From Bacteroidales bacterium UBA1756 (lineage in GTDB: Bacteria > Bacteroidota > Bacteroidia > Bacteroidales > WCHB1-69), in contig DCHI01000007.1 in assembly GCA_002314795.1 (NCBI GenBank), positions 18,041-82,040 on the forward strand: DNA of 64,000 nt, given 5' to 3'. The position numbers were made by a program, and so were the translations under genes. Below are positions 52,676 through 61,310 of this stretch, one piece after another (within the stretch, counting starts at the first letter, position 1; every line of letters begins with the position of its first letter). Under the pieces are notes generated by a model. The model searched no databases, was not told the origin of the DNA, and was given only the letters and a program-made list of their open reading frames with translations.

Positions 52676-53068
52676 TTAAGCATTTTGATTTTCGTTCTCT
52701 TGCTTCAATTCGTCCAACTGTTTTTTCTTTTCTTCTAATTCTTTTTGCAATTTCTTTATTTCTTTATCAACGAGAGTGTTATTTAACTTATAAACAAACA
52801 GATATTGGAAGAAAATGATAACGGTCCAAAGGATGGATACGAAGAGGGCGCATTTGAGGTAAAGTCCCATTCCTGCATCTTGGGTGGCTTCAGCGGCATC
52901 GGCTGGCGCTTCGTTACGGAAGATGAAAGCGTACAGAACCCAAATGACAATCATCACCAAAATATAAATGGCGATGTGCTTTTTGAAGTGAGCACGTTTC
53001 GTTGCCATTTTATAGGTTTTGATATCTACCATTTCCGGTTGTTCGGAATAGTTCGTATTCTCGCTCAT
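52676..53068 (-). CDS. 2TM-domain membrane protein with C-terminal coiled coil
   Basis: 130 residues from the ATG at 53068; a TTG two codons upstream is open but less likely. KKHIAIYILVMIVIWVLYAF (about 30-49) and a second hydrophobic segment, CALFVSILWTVIIFFQYLFV (about 73-92), form a 2TM-type domain. It is followed by a highly charged helix (about 98-130) rich in Lys, Glu and Leu heptads. The function is unknown. It lies between pyrH (8 nt) and frr (50 nt), so it is coexpressed with translation and nucleotide genes. Confidence 0.78.
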   Translation of the reverse strand: MSENTNYSEQPEMVDIKTYKMATKRAHFKKHIAIYILVMIVIWVLYAFIFRNEAPADAAEATQDAGMGLYLKCALFVSILWTVIIFFQYLFVYKLNNTLVDKEIKKLQKELEEKKKQLDELKQENENQNA

Positions 53069-53076
53069 AGTCAATA

Positions 53077-53787
53077 TTATTCGTTATAGCAAAGGGTTCC
53101 AATGGATTCGCCGTTCAGAACCTTGAGCAGATTTCCTTTTCCATTGGCATCATACACATAAATAGGCATATTGTTGTCTTTGCAAATGGTGAAAGCGGTC
53201 AGGTCCATAATTTTGAGGCGTTTTTCGTATGCTTCGGTGAAAGAGATGCGTTCGTACTTCGTCGCGGTTTTGTCTTTTTCCGGATCGGCGGTGTAAACGC
53301 CATCAACGCGGGTGCCTTTCAGCAGAAGGTCGGCACGAATTTCAACGGCACGCAAGGCGGCGCCGGAGTCGGTAGTGAAAAACGGATTGCCCGTTCCCCC
53401 GCCAAAAATCACGACCGTACCTTCGTTCAAATAACGTTCTGCATTTTTAAAGAAAATCTTTTCCGTCATTCCTTCGATTTCGAGGGAGGTGAGAACTTTG
53501 ACTTTTACATTCATCTCCTCTAAAACTCCTTGCAAAGCCATCGAGTTGATGATGGTAGCTAACATTCCCATATAATCACCTTGGCGGCGGTCGAAGCCCT
53601 TGGAAGCGCCACTCACGCCACGGAAAATGTTTCCGCCTCCGATAACGACACCGACTTGCACGCCCGCTTCAACGGCGGAACGAATTTCGGAGGCAAAATG
53701 GCTGACTGCACCATAATTGATACCGTAACCATCATTTCCCATCAACGATTCTCCACTCAGTTTCAATAAGATACGTTTGTATTTCAT
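53077..53787 (-). CDS. pyrH: UMP kinase
   Basis: 236 residues from the ATG at 53787 (MKYKRILLKLSGESLMG); a longer in-frame reading to 53910 would cover the promoter and is rejected. Amino-acid-kinase fold motifs: KLSGESLMG, VVIGGGNIFRG, FGGGTGNPFFTTDSGAALRA and KGTRVDGVYTADP. It phosphorylates UMP to UDP, the committed step to pyrimidine triphosphates, and in many bacteria is inhibited by UTP and activated by GTP. First gene of the pyrH-(2TM)-frr-gcvH run. Confidence 0.97.
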   Translation of the reverse strand: MKYKRILLKLSGESLMGNDGYGINYGAVSHFASEIRSAVEAGVQVGVVIGGGNIFRGVSGASKGFDRRQGDYMGMLATIINSMALQGVLEEMNVKVKVLTSLEIEGMTEKIFFKNAERYLNEGTVVIFGGGTGNPFFTTDSGAALRAVEIRADLLLKGTRVDGVYTADPEKDKTATKYERISFTEAYEKRLKIMDLTAFTICKDNNMPIYVYDANGKGNLLKVLNGESIGTLCYNE

Positions 53788-53803
53788 AAGCAAAATTTGG
53801 CTG

Positions 53804-53811
53804 CAAAGGTA
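53804..53811 (-). promoter_or_regulatory. -7 promoter element for pyrH operon
   Basis: The minus strand reads TACCTTTG followed by CAGCC, 16 nt upstream of the pyrH start, which supports the short start. Confidence 0.62.
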
Positions 53812-53982
53812 CATAATTTCCATTTGTATATACCATTCTTTAAGATTTTTTTTGAGCGTTTGAAAACCTTTTTTTGAATATTTTTTTAATGGAAATATCC
53901 CTTTCATCATCGCAAATCAGCATCTTGTCACTTTTTTGACAAATTGCCGTCCGGACGACTGCCTCACTTGAAAAAATAAAAC

Positions 53983-53990
53983 TATCTTTG
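53983..53990 (+). promoter_or_regulatory. -7 promoter element for pepT
   Basis: TATCTTTG followed by CCGCC, 55 nt upstream of the pepT start. Confidence 0.6.
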
Positions 53991-54045
53991 CCGCCGCTTC
54001 CGCACGGGAAGAGTACTCCTTTGATAATTTTAAACCAATATTATA

Positions 54046-55260
54046 ATGAAAGAGACTTTATTAAAAAGATTTTCAAGCTATCTTGCTTACGCAACTACCT
54101 CCGATGAGAATTCACAAACCTATCCCAGCACGCCCGGACAGTTGGTTTTTGGCGACTTCCTCGTCAGCGAATTAAAAAGCATCGGTCTTTCCGAAGTCAA
54201 TAAAGACGAATTCGGATATGTAACCGCCACATTGCCAGCCAACTGCGACAAAGTACTGCCCGTTGTCGGCTTCATCGCTCACTTCGATACGGCACCGGAT
54301 ATGCCGGGAATCAGCACGCCTCGCATCATTGAAAACTACGATGGCAAAGACATCTTGTTGGATGCAGAAAGCAAGACCGCACTCACGCTCGTCGATTTCC
54401 CGGAATTAGCCGATTATGCCGGACAGACGCTGCTCGTCACCGACGGCAAGACGCTGTTAGGCGCCGATGACAAAGCCGGTATTGCAGAAATTGTTTCAGC
54501 TATGGAATTTTTGCTTGCACATCCCGAAATCAAGCACGGAAAAATCCGCGTCGCTTTCACTCCCGACGAAGAAATCGGAATGGGTGTCGCCCACTTCAAC
54601 GTGAAAAACTTCGGCTGCGACTTCGCCTACACGATGGACGGCGGTGCCATCGGAGAATTAGAGTATGAGAATTTCAATGCTGCCAGTGCCACCATCAAGG
54701 TACAGGGACGGAACATCCACCCCGGCTATGCCAAGGGAAAAATGGTGAATGCTCAGCTCATCGCGATGGAGTTCAATTCACTGCTTCCGGAATTTCAAAA
54801 ACCGCAATACACACAAGACTACGAAGGTTTCTATCTACTCACTCATATCGAAGGAACCGTTGAAAATGCTGTTCTCAACTACATCATCCGCGACCACGAT
54901 GCCGACAAATTTGCTGACAAGAAAGCATTTTTACAAAAAGTCACCGATTTCCTCAATCAGAAATACGGAAACCGCGTCACGTGCGAAATCAAAGATCAGT
55001 ACCGTAATATGCGTGAAATGGTGGAACCCGTGTTCCATATCGTCACCCTGGCGGAAGAAGCTATGCGCGAAATCGGAATCACTCCGCGCGTTCAACCCAT
55101 CCGTGGCGGCACCGACGGAGCCAACCTCTCATTCAAAGGGCTTCCCTGCCCGAACATCTTTGCCGGCGGTCACAACTTCCACGGAAAATACGAGTATGTT
55201 CCTCTCGAATCTATGGTGAAAGCCACCGAACTGATTGTCACGATCGCGAAGAACGTTTAA
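54046..55260 (+). CDS. pepT: Peptidase T (tripeptide aminopeptidase)
   Basis: 404 residues, the normal length. The M20 di-zinc site is visible: FIAHFDTAPD (His, Asp), LGADDKAG (bridging Asp), TPDEEIG (catalytic Glu and ligand Glu), YTMDGGAIGELEYENFN (Asp ligand), and the last His in GGHNFHGKYE. The characteristic IRGGTDGANLSFKGLPCPN is present. A cytoplasmic exopeptidase taking the N-terminal residue from tripeptides, suited to peptide-fermenting life. The heptad repeat array begins directly after its stop codon. Confidence 0.96.
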   Translation: MKETLLKRFSSYLAYATTSDENSQTYPSTPGQLVFGDFLVSELKSIGLSEVNKDEFGYVTATLPANCDKVLPVVGFIAHFDTAPDMPGISTPRIIENYDGKDILLDAESKTALTLVDFPELADYAGQTLLVTDGKTLLGADDKAGIAEIVSAMEFLLAHPEIKHGKIRVAFTPDEEIGMGVAHFNVKNFGCDFAYTMDGGAIGELEYENFNAASATIKVQGRNIHPGYAKGKMVNAQLIAMEFNSLLPEFQKPQYTQDYEGFYLLTHIEGTVENAVLNYIIRDHDADKFADKKAFLQKVTDFLNQKYGNRVTCEIKDQYRNMREMVEPVFHIVTLAEEAMREIGITPRVQPIRGGTDGANLSFKGLPCPNIFAGGHNFHGKYEYVPLESMVKATELIVTIAKNV

Positions 55261-55308
55261 AGTAGGAAGTAAAAAGTAGGAAGTAGGAAGTAAGAAGTAA
55301 AAAGTATT
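55261..55308. repeat. Heptad repeat array (GAAGTAN), left flank of S23-type gene
   Basis: About seven 7-bp units of (G/A)AAGTAN start at the first base after the pepT stop codon. Same family as 1894-2012, and in inverted orientation to 55694-55760. Confidence 0.85.
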
Positions 55309-55332
55309 AATTATTAAATAAATAAAGGAATT

Positions 55333-55692
55333 ATGGAGGAGAAGAATGGTTTTGAGGATTTGTTGATTTGGAAAGAGGGTGTGGATTTAGCCATCAAGAC
55401 CTATTCCATTCTCAACCAGTGTCGAGATACTGGATTCAAAGATCAAATACAGAGGGCTTCAGTTTCTATTCCTTCCAATATATCGGAAGGATATGAACGA
55501 AAAACGAATAAGGAGTTCGTCTATTTCTTGTTTATTGCAAAGGGCTCCTGCGGCGAATTACGAACGCAATTACGAATCGCCTATCTTTTGAATTATATCA
55601 GTAAAAGTGACTTTATTTATTTAAATCAAATGGCCAAAAACCTCTCTGGGAAAATATATAACTTCATCAAATACTGCAACTCACACCACTAA
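55333..55692 (+). CDS. Four-helix-bundle protein (23S rRNA intervening-sequence S23 family)
   Basis: 119 residues. Family hallmarks are present: LLIWKEGVDLAIKTYSI, DQIQRASVSIPSNISEGYER, EFVYFLFIAKGSCGELRTQL, and a helix ending near LSGKIYNFIKY. The family was first found within intervening sequences of 23S rRNA genes, and stand-alone copies are common in Bacteroidota; the function is unproven, with nucleic-acid or rRNA contact suspected. No rRNA gene is nearby here. The gene is enclosed by heptad arrays in opposite orientation (55261-55308 and 55694-55760), which could pair in RNA much like the stem that closes an rRNA intervening sequence. Confidence 0.9.
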   Translation: MEEKNGFEDLLIWKEGVDLAIKTYSILNQCRDTGFKDQIQRASVSIPSNISEGYERKTNKEFVYFLFIAKGSCGELRTQLRIAYLLNYISKSDFIYLNQMAKNLSGKIYNFIKYCNSHH

Positions 55693-55693
55693 T

Positions 55694-55760
55694 CTTCATA
55701 CTTCATACCTCATACTTCATACCTCATACTTCATACTTCATACCTCATACTTCATACCTC
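55694..55760. repeat. Heptad repeat array (CTTCATA/CCTCATA), right flank of S23-type gene
   Basis: Nine full 7-bp units alternate between CTTCATA and CCTCATA and end one base before the dprA start codon, so the array forms the whole dprA leader. Its reverse complement is the GAAGTAN heptad of 55261-55308 and 1894-2012. Confidence 0.9.
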
Positions 55761-55761
55761 T

Positions 55762-56847
55762 ATGGAAACCCTCGCACGCCTTGCCCTTCAGTTTCAGCCG
55801 AACATTGGAGGTGCTACCATCAAAAAATTGTTGCAGCATTACGGCTGTGCCGAGGCGATTTTCGCAGAGAAAAATCCTGCCGCGGTCTTTGGTCGTCCCG
55901 TCCATTTTCCAAAACTGACTCGTGAAGCGCTGACAGCCGCTGAAAACGAAGCCAGATGGATGGAACGGAACAATATTCGACTCTGTTTCTACACGGATCC
56001 GGACTTCCCTCACCGTCTCAAGGGTTGCCCGGATTCGCCTTACTTATTTTATTATAAGGGAGAAAACATCTTCAATGAACAAAAAATGGTGGCGGTTGTC
56101 GGAACCCGAAACATTTCACCATACGGGAAGGATGTCACCAAGAAAATCATTGAGGAACTAAAAGAATATAATGTATGCGTGGTGAGTGGCTTGGCCCGCG
56201 GTGTTGACGCGGTGGCACACGAACAGGCCTTGGACAGCGAACTTAAGACGGCCGCTGTGATGGGCTGCGGACTCAGCACCATCTACCCCGACAGCAACGA
56301 ACGCCTTGCCTACCGCATCTTGCAGCAAGGCGGAGCGCTCATTTCCGAATACCCCTTTATGATGAAGCCCGACCGGCAGAACTTTCCAAAACGGAACCGA
56401 ATCATTGCCGGAATGACCGACGCCACCATTGTGATGGAAACAGCGAGCAAAGGAGGCAGCGTCATCACGGCGTACATCGCACACTCGTACAACCGCGACG
56501 TGTGTGCAGTTCCGGGGAACCTGCTGTCGAAAACCTACGAGGGATGTCACGAACTCATTCGGAAAAACGTGGCCGCACTCGTCACCTCGGGACAAGACAT
56601 CGCCGAACTGATGGGTTGGGACCTGCAGCCCGTCAAAGCCGTGCAACAAGAACTGTTCATTGAACTCACTCCCGACCAGCAGCAGCTCACCGAACTCATC
56701 AAAAAACAGCCCGACATCGGAATTGACGAAATCATTGAGGCCGTTCCCCAATTTTCGCCTTCCAAATTGGCCGCCATTTTACTTCAATTAGAACTCAAAG
56801 GAGTCATCCAATGCAATCCAGGGAAAACCTATCGGCTCGTTTATTAA
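55762..56847 (+). CDS. dprA: DNA processing protein A
   Basis: 361 residues. DprA loads RecA on incoming single-stranded DNA during natural transformation. An N-terminal helix-hairpin/SAM-like part (about 1-75) precedes the Rossmann fold with VAVVGTRNISPYG, VVSGLARGVDAVAHEQAL, AVMGCGLSTIYP, FPKRNRIIAGMTD and AVPGNLLSKTYEGCHELIR. A C-terminal winged-helix (about 300-361) ends the protein. Its ATG comes directly after the heptad array, with no recognisable ribosome-binding site. No other competence gene is nearby. Confidence 0.96.
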   Translation: METLARLALQFQPNIGGATIKKLLQHYGCAEAIFAEKNPAAVFGRPVHFPKLTREALTAAENEARWMERNNIRLCFYTDPDFPHRLKGCPDSPYLFYYKGENIFNEQKMVAVVGTRNISPYGKDVTKKIIEELKEYNVCVVSGLARGVDAVAHEQALDSELKTAAVMGCGLSTIYPDSNERLAYRILQQGGALISEYPFMMKPDRQNFPKRNRIIAGMTDATIVMETASKGGSVITAYIAHSYNRDVCAVPGNLLSKTYEGCHELIRKNVAALVTSGQDIAELMGWDLQPVKAVQQELFIELTPDQQQLTELIKKQPDIGIDEIIEAVPQFSPSKLAAILLQLELKGVIQCNPGKTYRLVY

Positions 56848-57007
56848 ACATAAAATACATCTACACAATATTTTACAACAGATTGCGTTTCACTTTTCCA
56901 TTTTATAAAAAAACATAAAATTATTTTATAAAAAATTTGTAACAAAAACAAAAGGGCATCGTAAAACGTTGCTAAATGTGCGAAAAGAATAACCAAATAC
57001 ATTTATT

Positions 57008-58147
57008 ATGAAATTTATTGTTTCACGCAATGAACTTTACAAAAACCTCAGCGCTGTCAGCGGCGTTCTGAGTACGAACAACACTATGCCGATTTTGGAC
57101 AATTTCTTGTTCACCATTTCTGGCAACAAGTTGACCGTCACTGCATCCGACTTGGATTGCACTATGTGCGCTGAAATTGAGTTGAGCAATGTGGATGGCG
57201 AAGGCTCCATTGCCGTTCCTTCCAAGAACTTGCTTGACACCCTGAAACTGATTCCAGAAATTCCAATTGTTTTTTCAACCATCGAGGATGGTGATAAAGT
57301 TACACTCCGTTATACGGCTGCAGAAGGCAAGTACGATGATCACTGCTATCACGGGGACGAATATCCCAGTGTGAAACCTTTGGAAGATTTCCAAACGTTT
57401 GAAATCGAAGCAGCTATCTTGCACAAGGCCATTACGAAAACTTTATTTGCAACCGGCAATGACGAACTTCGTCCGAATATGATGGGTGTTCTTTGTGAAT
57501 TGAACACGGACGACATCACCTTCGTAGCCACCGATGCTCACAAGTTGGTCCGCTACAGAAGCAACACCGTCAAAACGCCCGAAGCCACTCAGTTCATCCT
57601 GCCGAAAAAACCGTTGCAGCAATTGAAAAACATTATCGGTGGCAGCAACGAAAAAGTTACGGTTGACTATCTCCCCGATGGAAGTCGTATCCGCTTCGTT
57701 TACAACAATATCGTTCTCTATTCTTCTTTGAAAGAAGGCGTTTATCCGAACTACAAGAACGTCATCCCGACGAACAACGACAAAACTTTCGTCGTTTCCC
57801 GTGACTCGTTCCTCCAGTGTATCCGCCGTGTCGGTATCTATTCCAACCAATCCACTTACCAGATTCGCGTTAGTTTGAATGACGAAATCACCACGATTGC
57901 TGCGGAAGACATCGACTATTCAAAGAAGGCAGAAGAAACCATCGTCGGCATTTACACCGGCGACCCGATGGACATCGGTTTCAATGCCAAGTTCCTTCGT
58001 GAAATCTTGGAAAATATTGAAGCCAACGAAATCCAAATTGACTTGTCCGTTCCGAACCGTGCCGCGCTCATCTATCCGGTTGACCAACAAGACACTGATG
58101 CAGAAAACCTGCTGATGCTCATTATGCCGGTTATGCTCAACAGCTAA
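57008..58147 (+). CDS. dnaN: DNA polymerase III beta subunit (sliding clamp)
   Basis: 379 residues in three clamp domains: MKFIVSRNELYKNLSAVSGVL, NTMPILDNFLF, FVATDAHKLVRYR (domain 2) and the C-terminal PVDQQDTDAENLLMLIMPVMLN. It forms the dimeric ring that tethers polymerase III to DNA. It is not next to dnaA or recF here. The 160-bp upstream spacer is AT-rich, without a clear -7 box. Confidence 0.97.
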   Translation: MKFIVSRNELYKNLSAVSGVLSTNNTMPILDNFLFTISGNKLTVTASDLDCTMCAEIELSNVDGEGSIAVPSKNLLDTLKLIPEIPIVFSTIEDGDKVTLRYTAAEGKYDDHCYHGDEYPSVKPLEDFQTFEIEAAILHKAITKTLFATGNDELRPNMMGVLCELNTDDITFVATDAHKLVRYRSNTVKTPEATQFILPKKPLQQLKNIIGGSNEKVTVDYLPDGSRIRFVYNNIVLYSSLKEGVYPNYKNVIPTNNDKTFVVSRDSFLQCIRRVGIYSNQSTYQIRVSLNDEITTIAAEDIDYSKKAEETIVGIYTGDPMDIGFNAKFLREILENIEANEIQIDLSVPNRAALIYPVDQQDTDAENLLMLIMPVMLNS

Positions 58148-58169
58148 TTTGTCAAATTCCATAAATCAG

Positions 58170-58207
58170 AAAAGCGGTGTCATTTCAAAATGGCGCCGCT
58201 TTTTTTG
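58170..58207 (+). terminator. Intrinsic terminator of dnaN
   Basis: AAGCGGTGTCATT and AATGGCGCCGCTT form a 13-bp stem with two G-U pairs, a 4-nt loop and seven T. Confidence 0.87.
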
Positions 58208-58242
58208 TTTATGATTCACATTAGTCCGGTTGTCGGTTCCTT

Positions 58243-58785
58243 TTACTGCCTTTGAGGCACAATGTTTTCCCGTACCATTTCAATAAGATATTGTACGATT
58301 TCGGGATCTTGGATGGACATTCCGTCCAAGGCCTCGTTCACTTCGTCGGTGTCGAACGTGTAGTCAATTTCGTCGGTTTTATAGTGAAAGACAAAGTGAA
58401 TGTCGGGGTAGGCAGAGACGGTAAGTACCACGGTTCCAGCCAAGTCGCCCATCGGAGGACGGTCCAAGTGAGTGAGTCCGAAGACAGCGGTAACGGTAGT
58501 TCCTTTTCCCTTTTCCGACTGAATGTCGAGGGAGCCACCGGTCTGTTCCGCATTCTGCTTGAGCAGCGGGAGACCGAGCCCGACTTTGCGGGTGGTGCGG
58601 GTGGTAAAAAACGGATTGATGACTTTCTGCACGGTTTCGGCATCCATTCCGCAACCGTTGTCAATGAAACGCAAGGTGAGCGTATCACTTTCTTGATTTT
58701 CAATAACTTCCAACGTGACATCCTTTGCACCGGCGCGGGTGGAGTTTTGCAGGATGTCCATAATGTGCATTGAAAGGTCTTTCAT
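58243..58785 (-). CDS. HATPase-domain protein (histidine-kinase/anti-sigma-type ATPase)
   Basis: 180 residues. A GHKL ATP-binding fold: N-box HIMDILQNSTRAGAKDV, G1 DNGCGMD, F-box PFFTTR, G2 GLGLPLLKQ and GKGTTVTAVF, followed by a 60-residue tail of its own. No receiver, HAMP or dimerisation domain is present. Genes like this accompany PHP, DRTGG, RsbT-like and hydrogenase-like genes in clostridia and Thermotoga, usually beside NADH-dependent [FeFe]-hydrogenase genes (recalled, not searched). Here it is last in the tyrS-to-HATPase operon, 10 nt after the PHP gene. Confidence 0.82.
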   Translation of the reverse strand: MKDLSMHIMDILQNSTRAGAKDVTLEVIENQESDTLTLRFIDNGCGMDAETVQKVINPFFTTRTTRKVGLGLPLLKQNAEQTGGSLDIQSEKGKGTTVTAVFGLTHLDRPPMGDLAGTVVLTVSAYPDIHFVFHYKTDEIDYTFDTDEVNEALDGMSIQDPEIVQYLIEMVRENIVPQRQ

Positions 58786-58795
58786 TTTTTTCTTA

Positions 58796-59539
58796 TTAAA
58801 TAGTTAAGAGAACACGTCTTCCCTCCTCGCCGTGCAGTGCCTTCCTGATTTCCTGGAAGTTACGAGTTTCCAACTCAAACCAACAGGGAGCCGTAGCCAC
58901 TACATCGGGAAGATGCGCGTCCGAAGCACGGGTGAACATCTTGTCTTTCAAGTACGGGTGTTCTTTCAGAATTTTCTCCTTATCCCCGTGTTTCGACAAT
59001 TCCACTGCATCGTAAGGCAGATCGAACGGAATAAAACCGAGTTGAGAAATCACACTGTTTTTCATCTTGTCGATGTGGGCGGGAATGAAAATGCCGCCCA
59101 ATTCCATCACCTTGGCTGCAATGCCTTCAATGTTGACATCCAATCCGGAAGTGAGCAGTCTGGGTTCCTCATAAACAATCTCAAAGTCCTCATTGATTTG
59201 CACCTGGTCACCGAAAACCTCTGGAACATTGGGAATGTCAGGCAGGTGCTCGTCTAAAAAATTTTGGAAAAGGTCAAGGGTTTCGTGCGTTTCAAAAAAA
59301 GCAAGGCAGTGCGCTTCTTCCTTGGTTGTCACCTCGGCCCCGCACATCACGAAGATGTCACGGTTGTGCGAGTAGTGTTCCGCCAGACGGCAGTGCCGTG
59401 TACAGTTGTGGTCGGTGATGCCGATGATGTCAATTCCCTTTTTGAGTGCTTCCTCAATGATAAAATCGGGCGACATATCGAGGTCCCCGCAAGGTGAAAG
59501 CAACGTATGGTTGTGTAAATCTGCCTTGAATGTTTGCAC
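58796..59539 (-). CDS. PHP-domain metal-dependent phosphoesterase
   Basis: 247 residues. All PHP metal motifs are present: DLHNHTLLSPCG (motif 1), GIDIIGITDHN (motif 2), CGAEVTT, IPAHIDK (motif 3) and FTRASDAHLPD (motif 4). The family hydrolyses phosphate esters such as histidinol phosphate or 3',5'-nucleotide phosphates, using Zn, Mn or Fe. It starts 2 nt after the DRTGG gene and belongs to the hydrogenase-like signalling operon, where its substrate is unknown. Confidence 0.88.
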   Translation of the reverse strand: MQTFKADLHNHTLLSPCGDLDMSPDFIIEEALKKGIDIIGITDHNCTRHCRLAEHYSHNRDIFVMCGAEVTTKEEAHCLAFFETHETLDLFQNFLDEHLPDIPNVPEVFGDQVQINEDFEIVYEEPRLLTSGLDVNIEGIAAKVMELGGIFIPAHIDKMKNSVISQLGFIPFDLPYDAVELSKHGDKEKILKEHPYLKDKMFTRASDAHLPDVVATAPCWFELETRNFQEIRKALHGEEGRRVLLTI

Positions 59540-59541
59540 GG

Positions 59542-59877
59542 TTAACGATTGATCAGTTGGTAAACCTTTCCCGTCGTTTCAAAAGTTTGTTCGTTGGTTC
59601 CCAAAACAGGAATGCCTTCTTCTACTGCCTGTTGGAGCATATCTTCTTCTGGTGTGCTGCCTTTTACGAGCAGAATGGCGGAGAGCTCTTTGAGGGAAGC
59701 AATCGCCAAAACGTTTTTGTGAGTTTGAAGGGTAATCCATATTTGGCCTTCTGTGGCGTGCCCCATCACGTCGCTGAGCAAGTCGGAAGTGTAGCCACCT
59801 TTGATTTCTTGATTCAAATTTTCTTTACCGCAAAAAACGGTTAAACCTAAAGCATCAACTAATTCTTGAACTGTCAT
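59542..59877 (-). CDS. DRTGG-domain protein (copy A)
   Basis: 111 residues, a single DRTGG-type domain: TVFCGKENLNQEIKGGYTSDLLSDVM, QIWITLQTHKNVLAIASL and AILLVKGSTPEEDMLQQA. DRTGG domains occur in phosphotransacetylase N-termini and hydrogenase-associated signalling genes; they are thought to bind a small ligand or partner. Paralogue of 61733-62080 in the same operon. Two nt separate it from the PHP gene. Confidence 0.83.
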   Translation of the reverse strand: MTVQELVDALGLTVFCGKENLNQEIKGGYTSDLLSDVMGHATEGQIWITLQTHKNVLAIASLKELSAILLVKGSTPEEDMLQQAVEEGIPVLGTNEQTFETTGKVYQLINR

Positions 59878-59937
59878 TTTTGAAGATTATCTTTTTTATT
59901 TTTATAAAAAAATATTTTCTAATTATTTGATTAACAA

Positions 59938-61308
59938 CTATTTTAAATCAAGGTGTTTAATAGAATCCTTATCTAACTTGATTTCGCCCCAAACTTTTCT
60001 GGTTATTTTCAACGCTTCGGTGGTAGTCAGTTTGTCGGTCTGTTCCAAAATGCGTTGTACAAAGAAGCACTGGCGGATGTCGGCGGTATTGTTGACGACC
60101 GCTTCGGCGAGGGCTTTGCACGTCTGGTAGCCACAGATACGGCAATCGACTTGGGGCAGGTCGTTGGTGATTTCGAACACCTTTTTCATCTTCCGCATCG
60201 CCACGGAAATGTTGTCGTCCAATTTGTCCATAGAGCGCGGATAAACTTCTCCAACCGACATATTACTACGGAGGAATTTCTTATAATTCAGTATGTTATT
60301 TTCTTCCGGGGTAACGGTTTTGGGACGTTTGCGAGCGCGTTTTCTCTGACGTTCGGCGATGAGGAAGCGATTGCCGGCGCACAATATTCCGCCCGCACAA
60401 CTCTCGTCGCACGCCCGAAGTTCCAAAAAGTCAATGCCGTCCAAGTCCTCGTTTTCCAATTTGTCTAAAAAGTCAGACACGTTGTGAACCTCATCGATGG
60501 CTAAGTTGCGTCCCCACGGAATGTCTTTGATTTCACCGCCCGTCAACGACCAAAGGAGACTGTTTCTGGAAATCGGATGGAAGTCGAATTCGTCCTCCCG
60601 CAGTGTATATTCTCCCTGCTTGATTACACGGAAAACCTTGTTATACAAGTAGTTCATATTGATAACGCCATCAATGTTGGATTTTTCTTCCCCAACGGGA
60701 CTTTTAATGGCCGCGATTTTTGCCGCGCAAGGAGCCACATAGAAAATGCCAATATCCTCCGGTTTGATACCGTGTTCGGTCAGTACTTTGCGAATGTAGA
60801 TGGCCGTCACGTTCAACGGGGGCTTCGTGAGCAGCAGATTGGACACCAAGGAGGGATATTTCACTTGGATTAGACGTACGATGGCAGGGCAAAAGGTAGA
60901 AATAATGGGCTTTTCGGCATCGTCATCGCGCAAGTGTTCATTGATTTCTTCTTTCAGAATGTCCACACTTTTTTCAACCTCATAAACGTACTCGAATCCT
61001 AAATGGTAGATGGCCGACAGTATGGCTCGCTGGCTGACCTTTTCAGGAAACTGTGCGCTGAAAATCGAAGGAATCAGCAGAACGGGACACTTGTAGTTGT
61101 AAATGGTTTCAAAGTCATCTTGCTCAATGTAGATGGCGTTCATCGGACAAATCTGATAACACATACCGCAGTCGATGCAGCGGTTGGAATCCAGAATAGG
61201 ACGTCCGTCTTCCACGTGGATGGAACAGGTGGGACAGATACTGGTGCAGTGCGAGCAGCCAATGCACAGGTCGTACTTGAACTTGAGGGCGTGGTGAATG
61301 TATTCCAT
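59938..61308 (-). CDS. [FeFe]-hydrogenase-like iron-sulfur protein, likely sensory
   Basis: 456 residues. Two [4Fe-4S] ferredoxin motifs (Cys15/18/21/25 and Cys44/47/50/54) precede a hydrogenase large-subunit-like domain (about 70-320). A C-terminal FeS domain follows (Cys389, Cys392, Cys397, Cys414; CRICGYQTC). The three H-cluster signatures are degenerate: L1 is STFCP, so the ligand Cys140 is kept but the proton-relay cysteine is Phe139; L2 is APCAAK (Cys194, Lys197); L3 is ACDESCAGG (Cys300, Cys304). Four cluster ligands remain, so an iron-sulfur or H-cluster may bind, but H2 turnover is unlikely. Context with RsbT-like and HATPase genes suggests a redox or H2 sensor; that is inference. 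Confidence 0.87.
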   Translation of the reverse strand: MEYIHHALKFKYDLCIGCSHCTSICPTCSIHVEDGRPILDSNRCIDCGMCYQICPMNAIYIEQDDFETIYNYKCPVLLIPSIFSAQFPEKVSQRAILSAIYHLGFEYVYEVEKSVDILKEEINEHLRDDDAEKPIISTFCPAIVRLIQVKYPSLVSNLLLTKPPLNVTAIYIRKVLTEHGIKPEDIGIFYVAPCAAKIAAIKSPVGEEKSNIDGVINMNYLYNKVFRVIKQGEYTLREDEFDFHPISRNSLLWSLTGGEIKDIPWGRNLAIDEVHNVSDFLDKLENEDLDGIDFLELRACDESCAGGILCAGNRFLIAERQRKRARKRPKTVTPEENNILNYKKFLRSNMSVGEVYPRSMDKLDDNISVAMRKMKKVFEITNDLPQVDCRICGYQTCKALAEAVVNNTADIRQCFFVQRILEQTDKLTTTEALKITRKVWGEIKLDKDSIKHLDLK

Positions 61309-61310
61309 AG

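Noticed and set aside
53788..53910. N-terminal extension of UMP kinase
   Set aside because: It would read through the -7 promoter box at 53804-53811 and adds residues not found in the family.
59938..61308. Catalytic [FeFe]-hydrogenase
   Set aside because: The proton-relay cysteine is Phe139, and the L2 and L3 motifs are degenerate; it is called hydrogenase-like instead.
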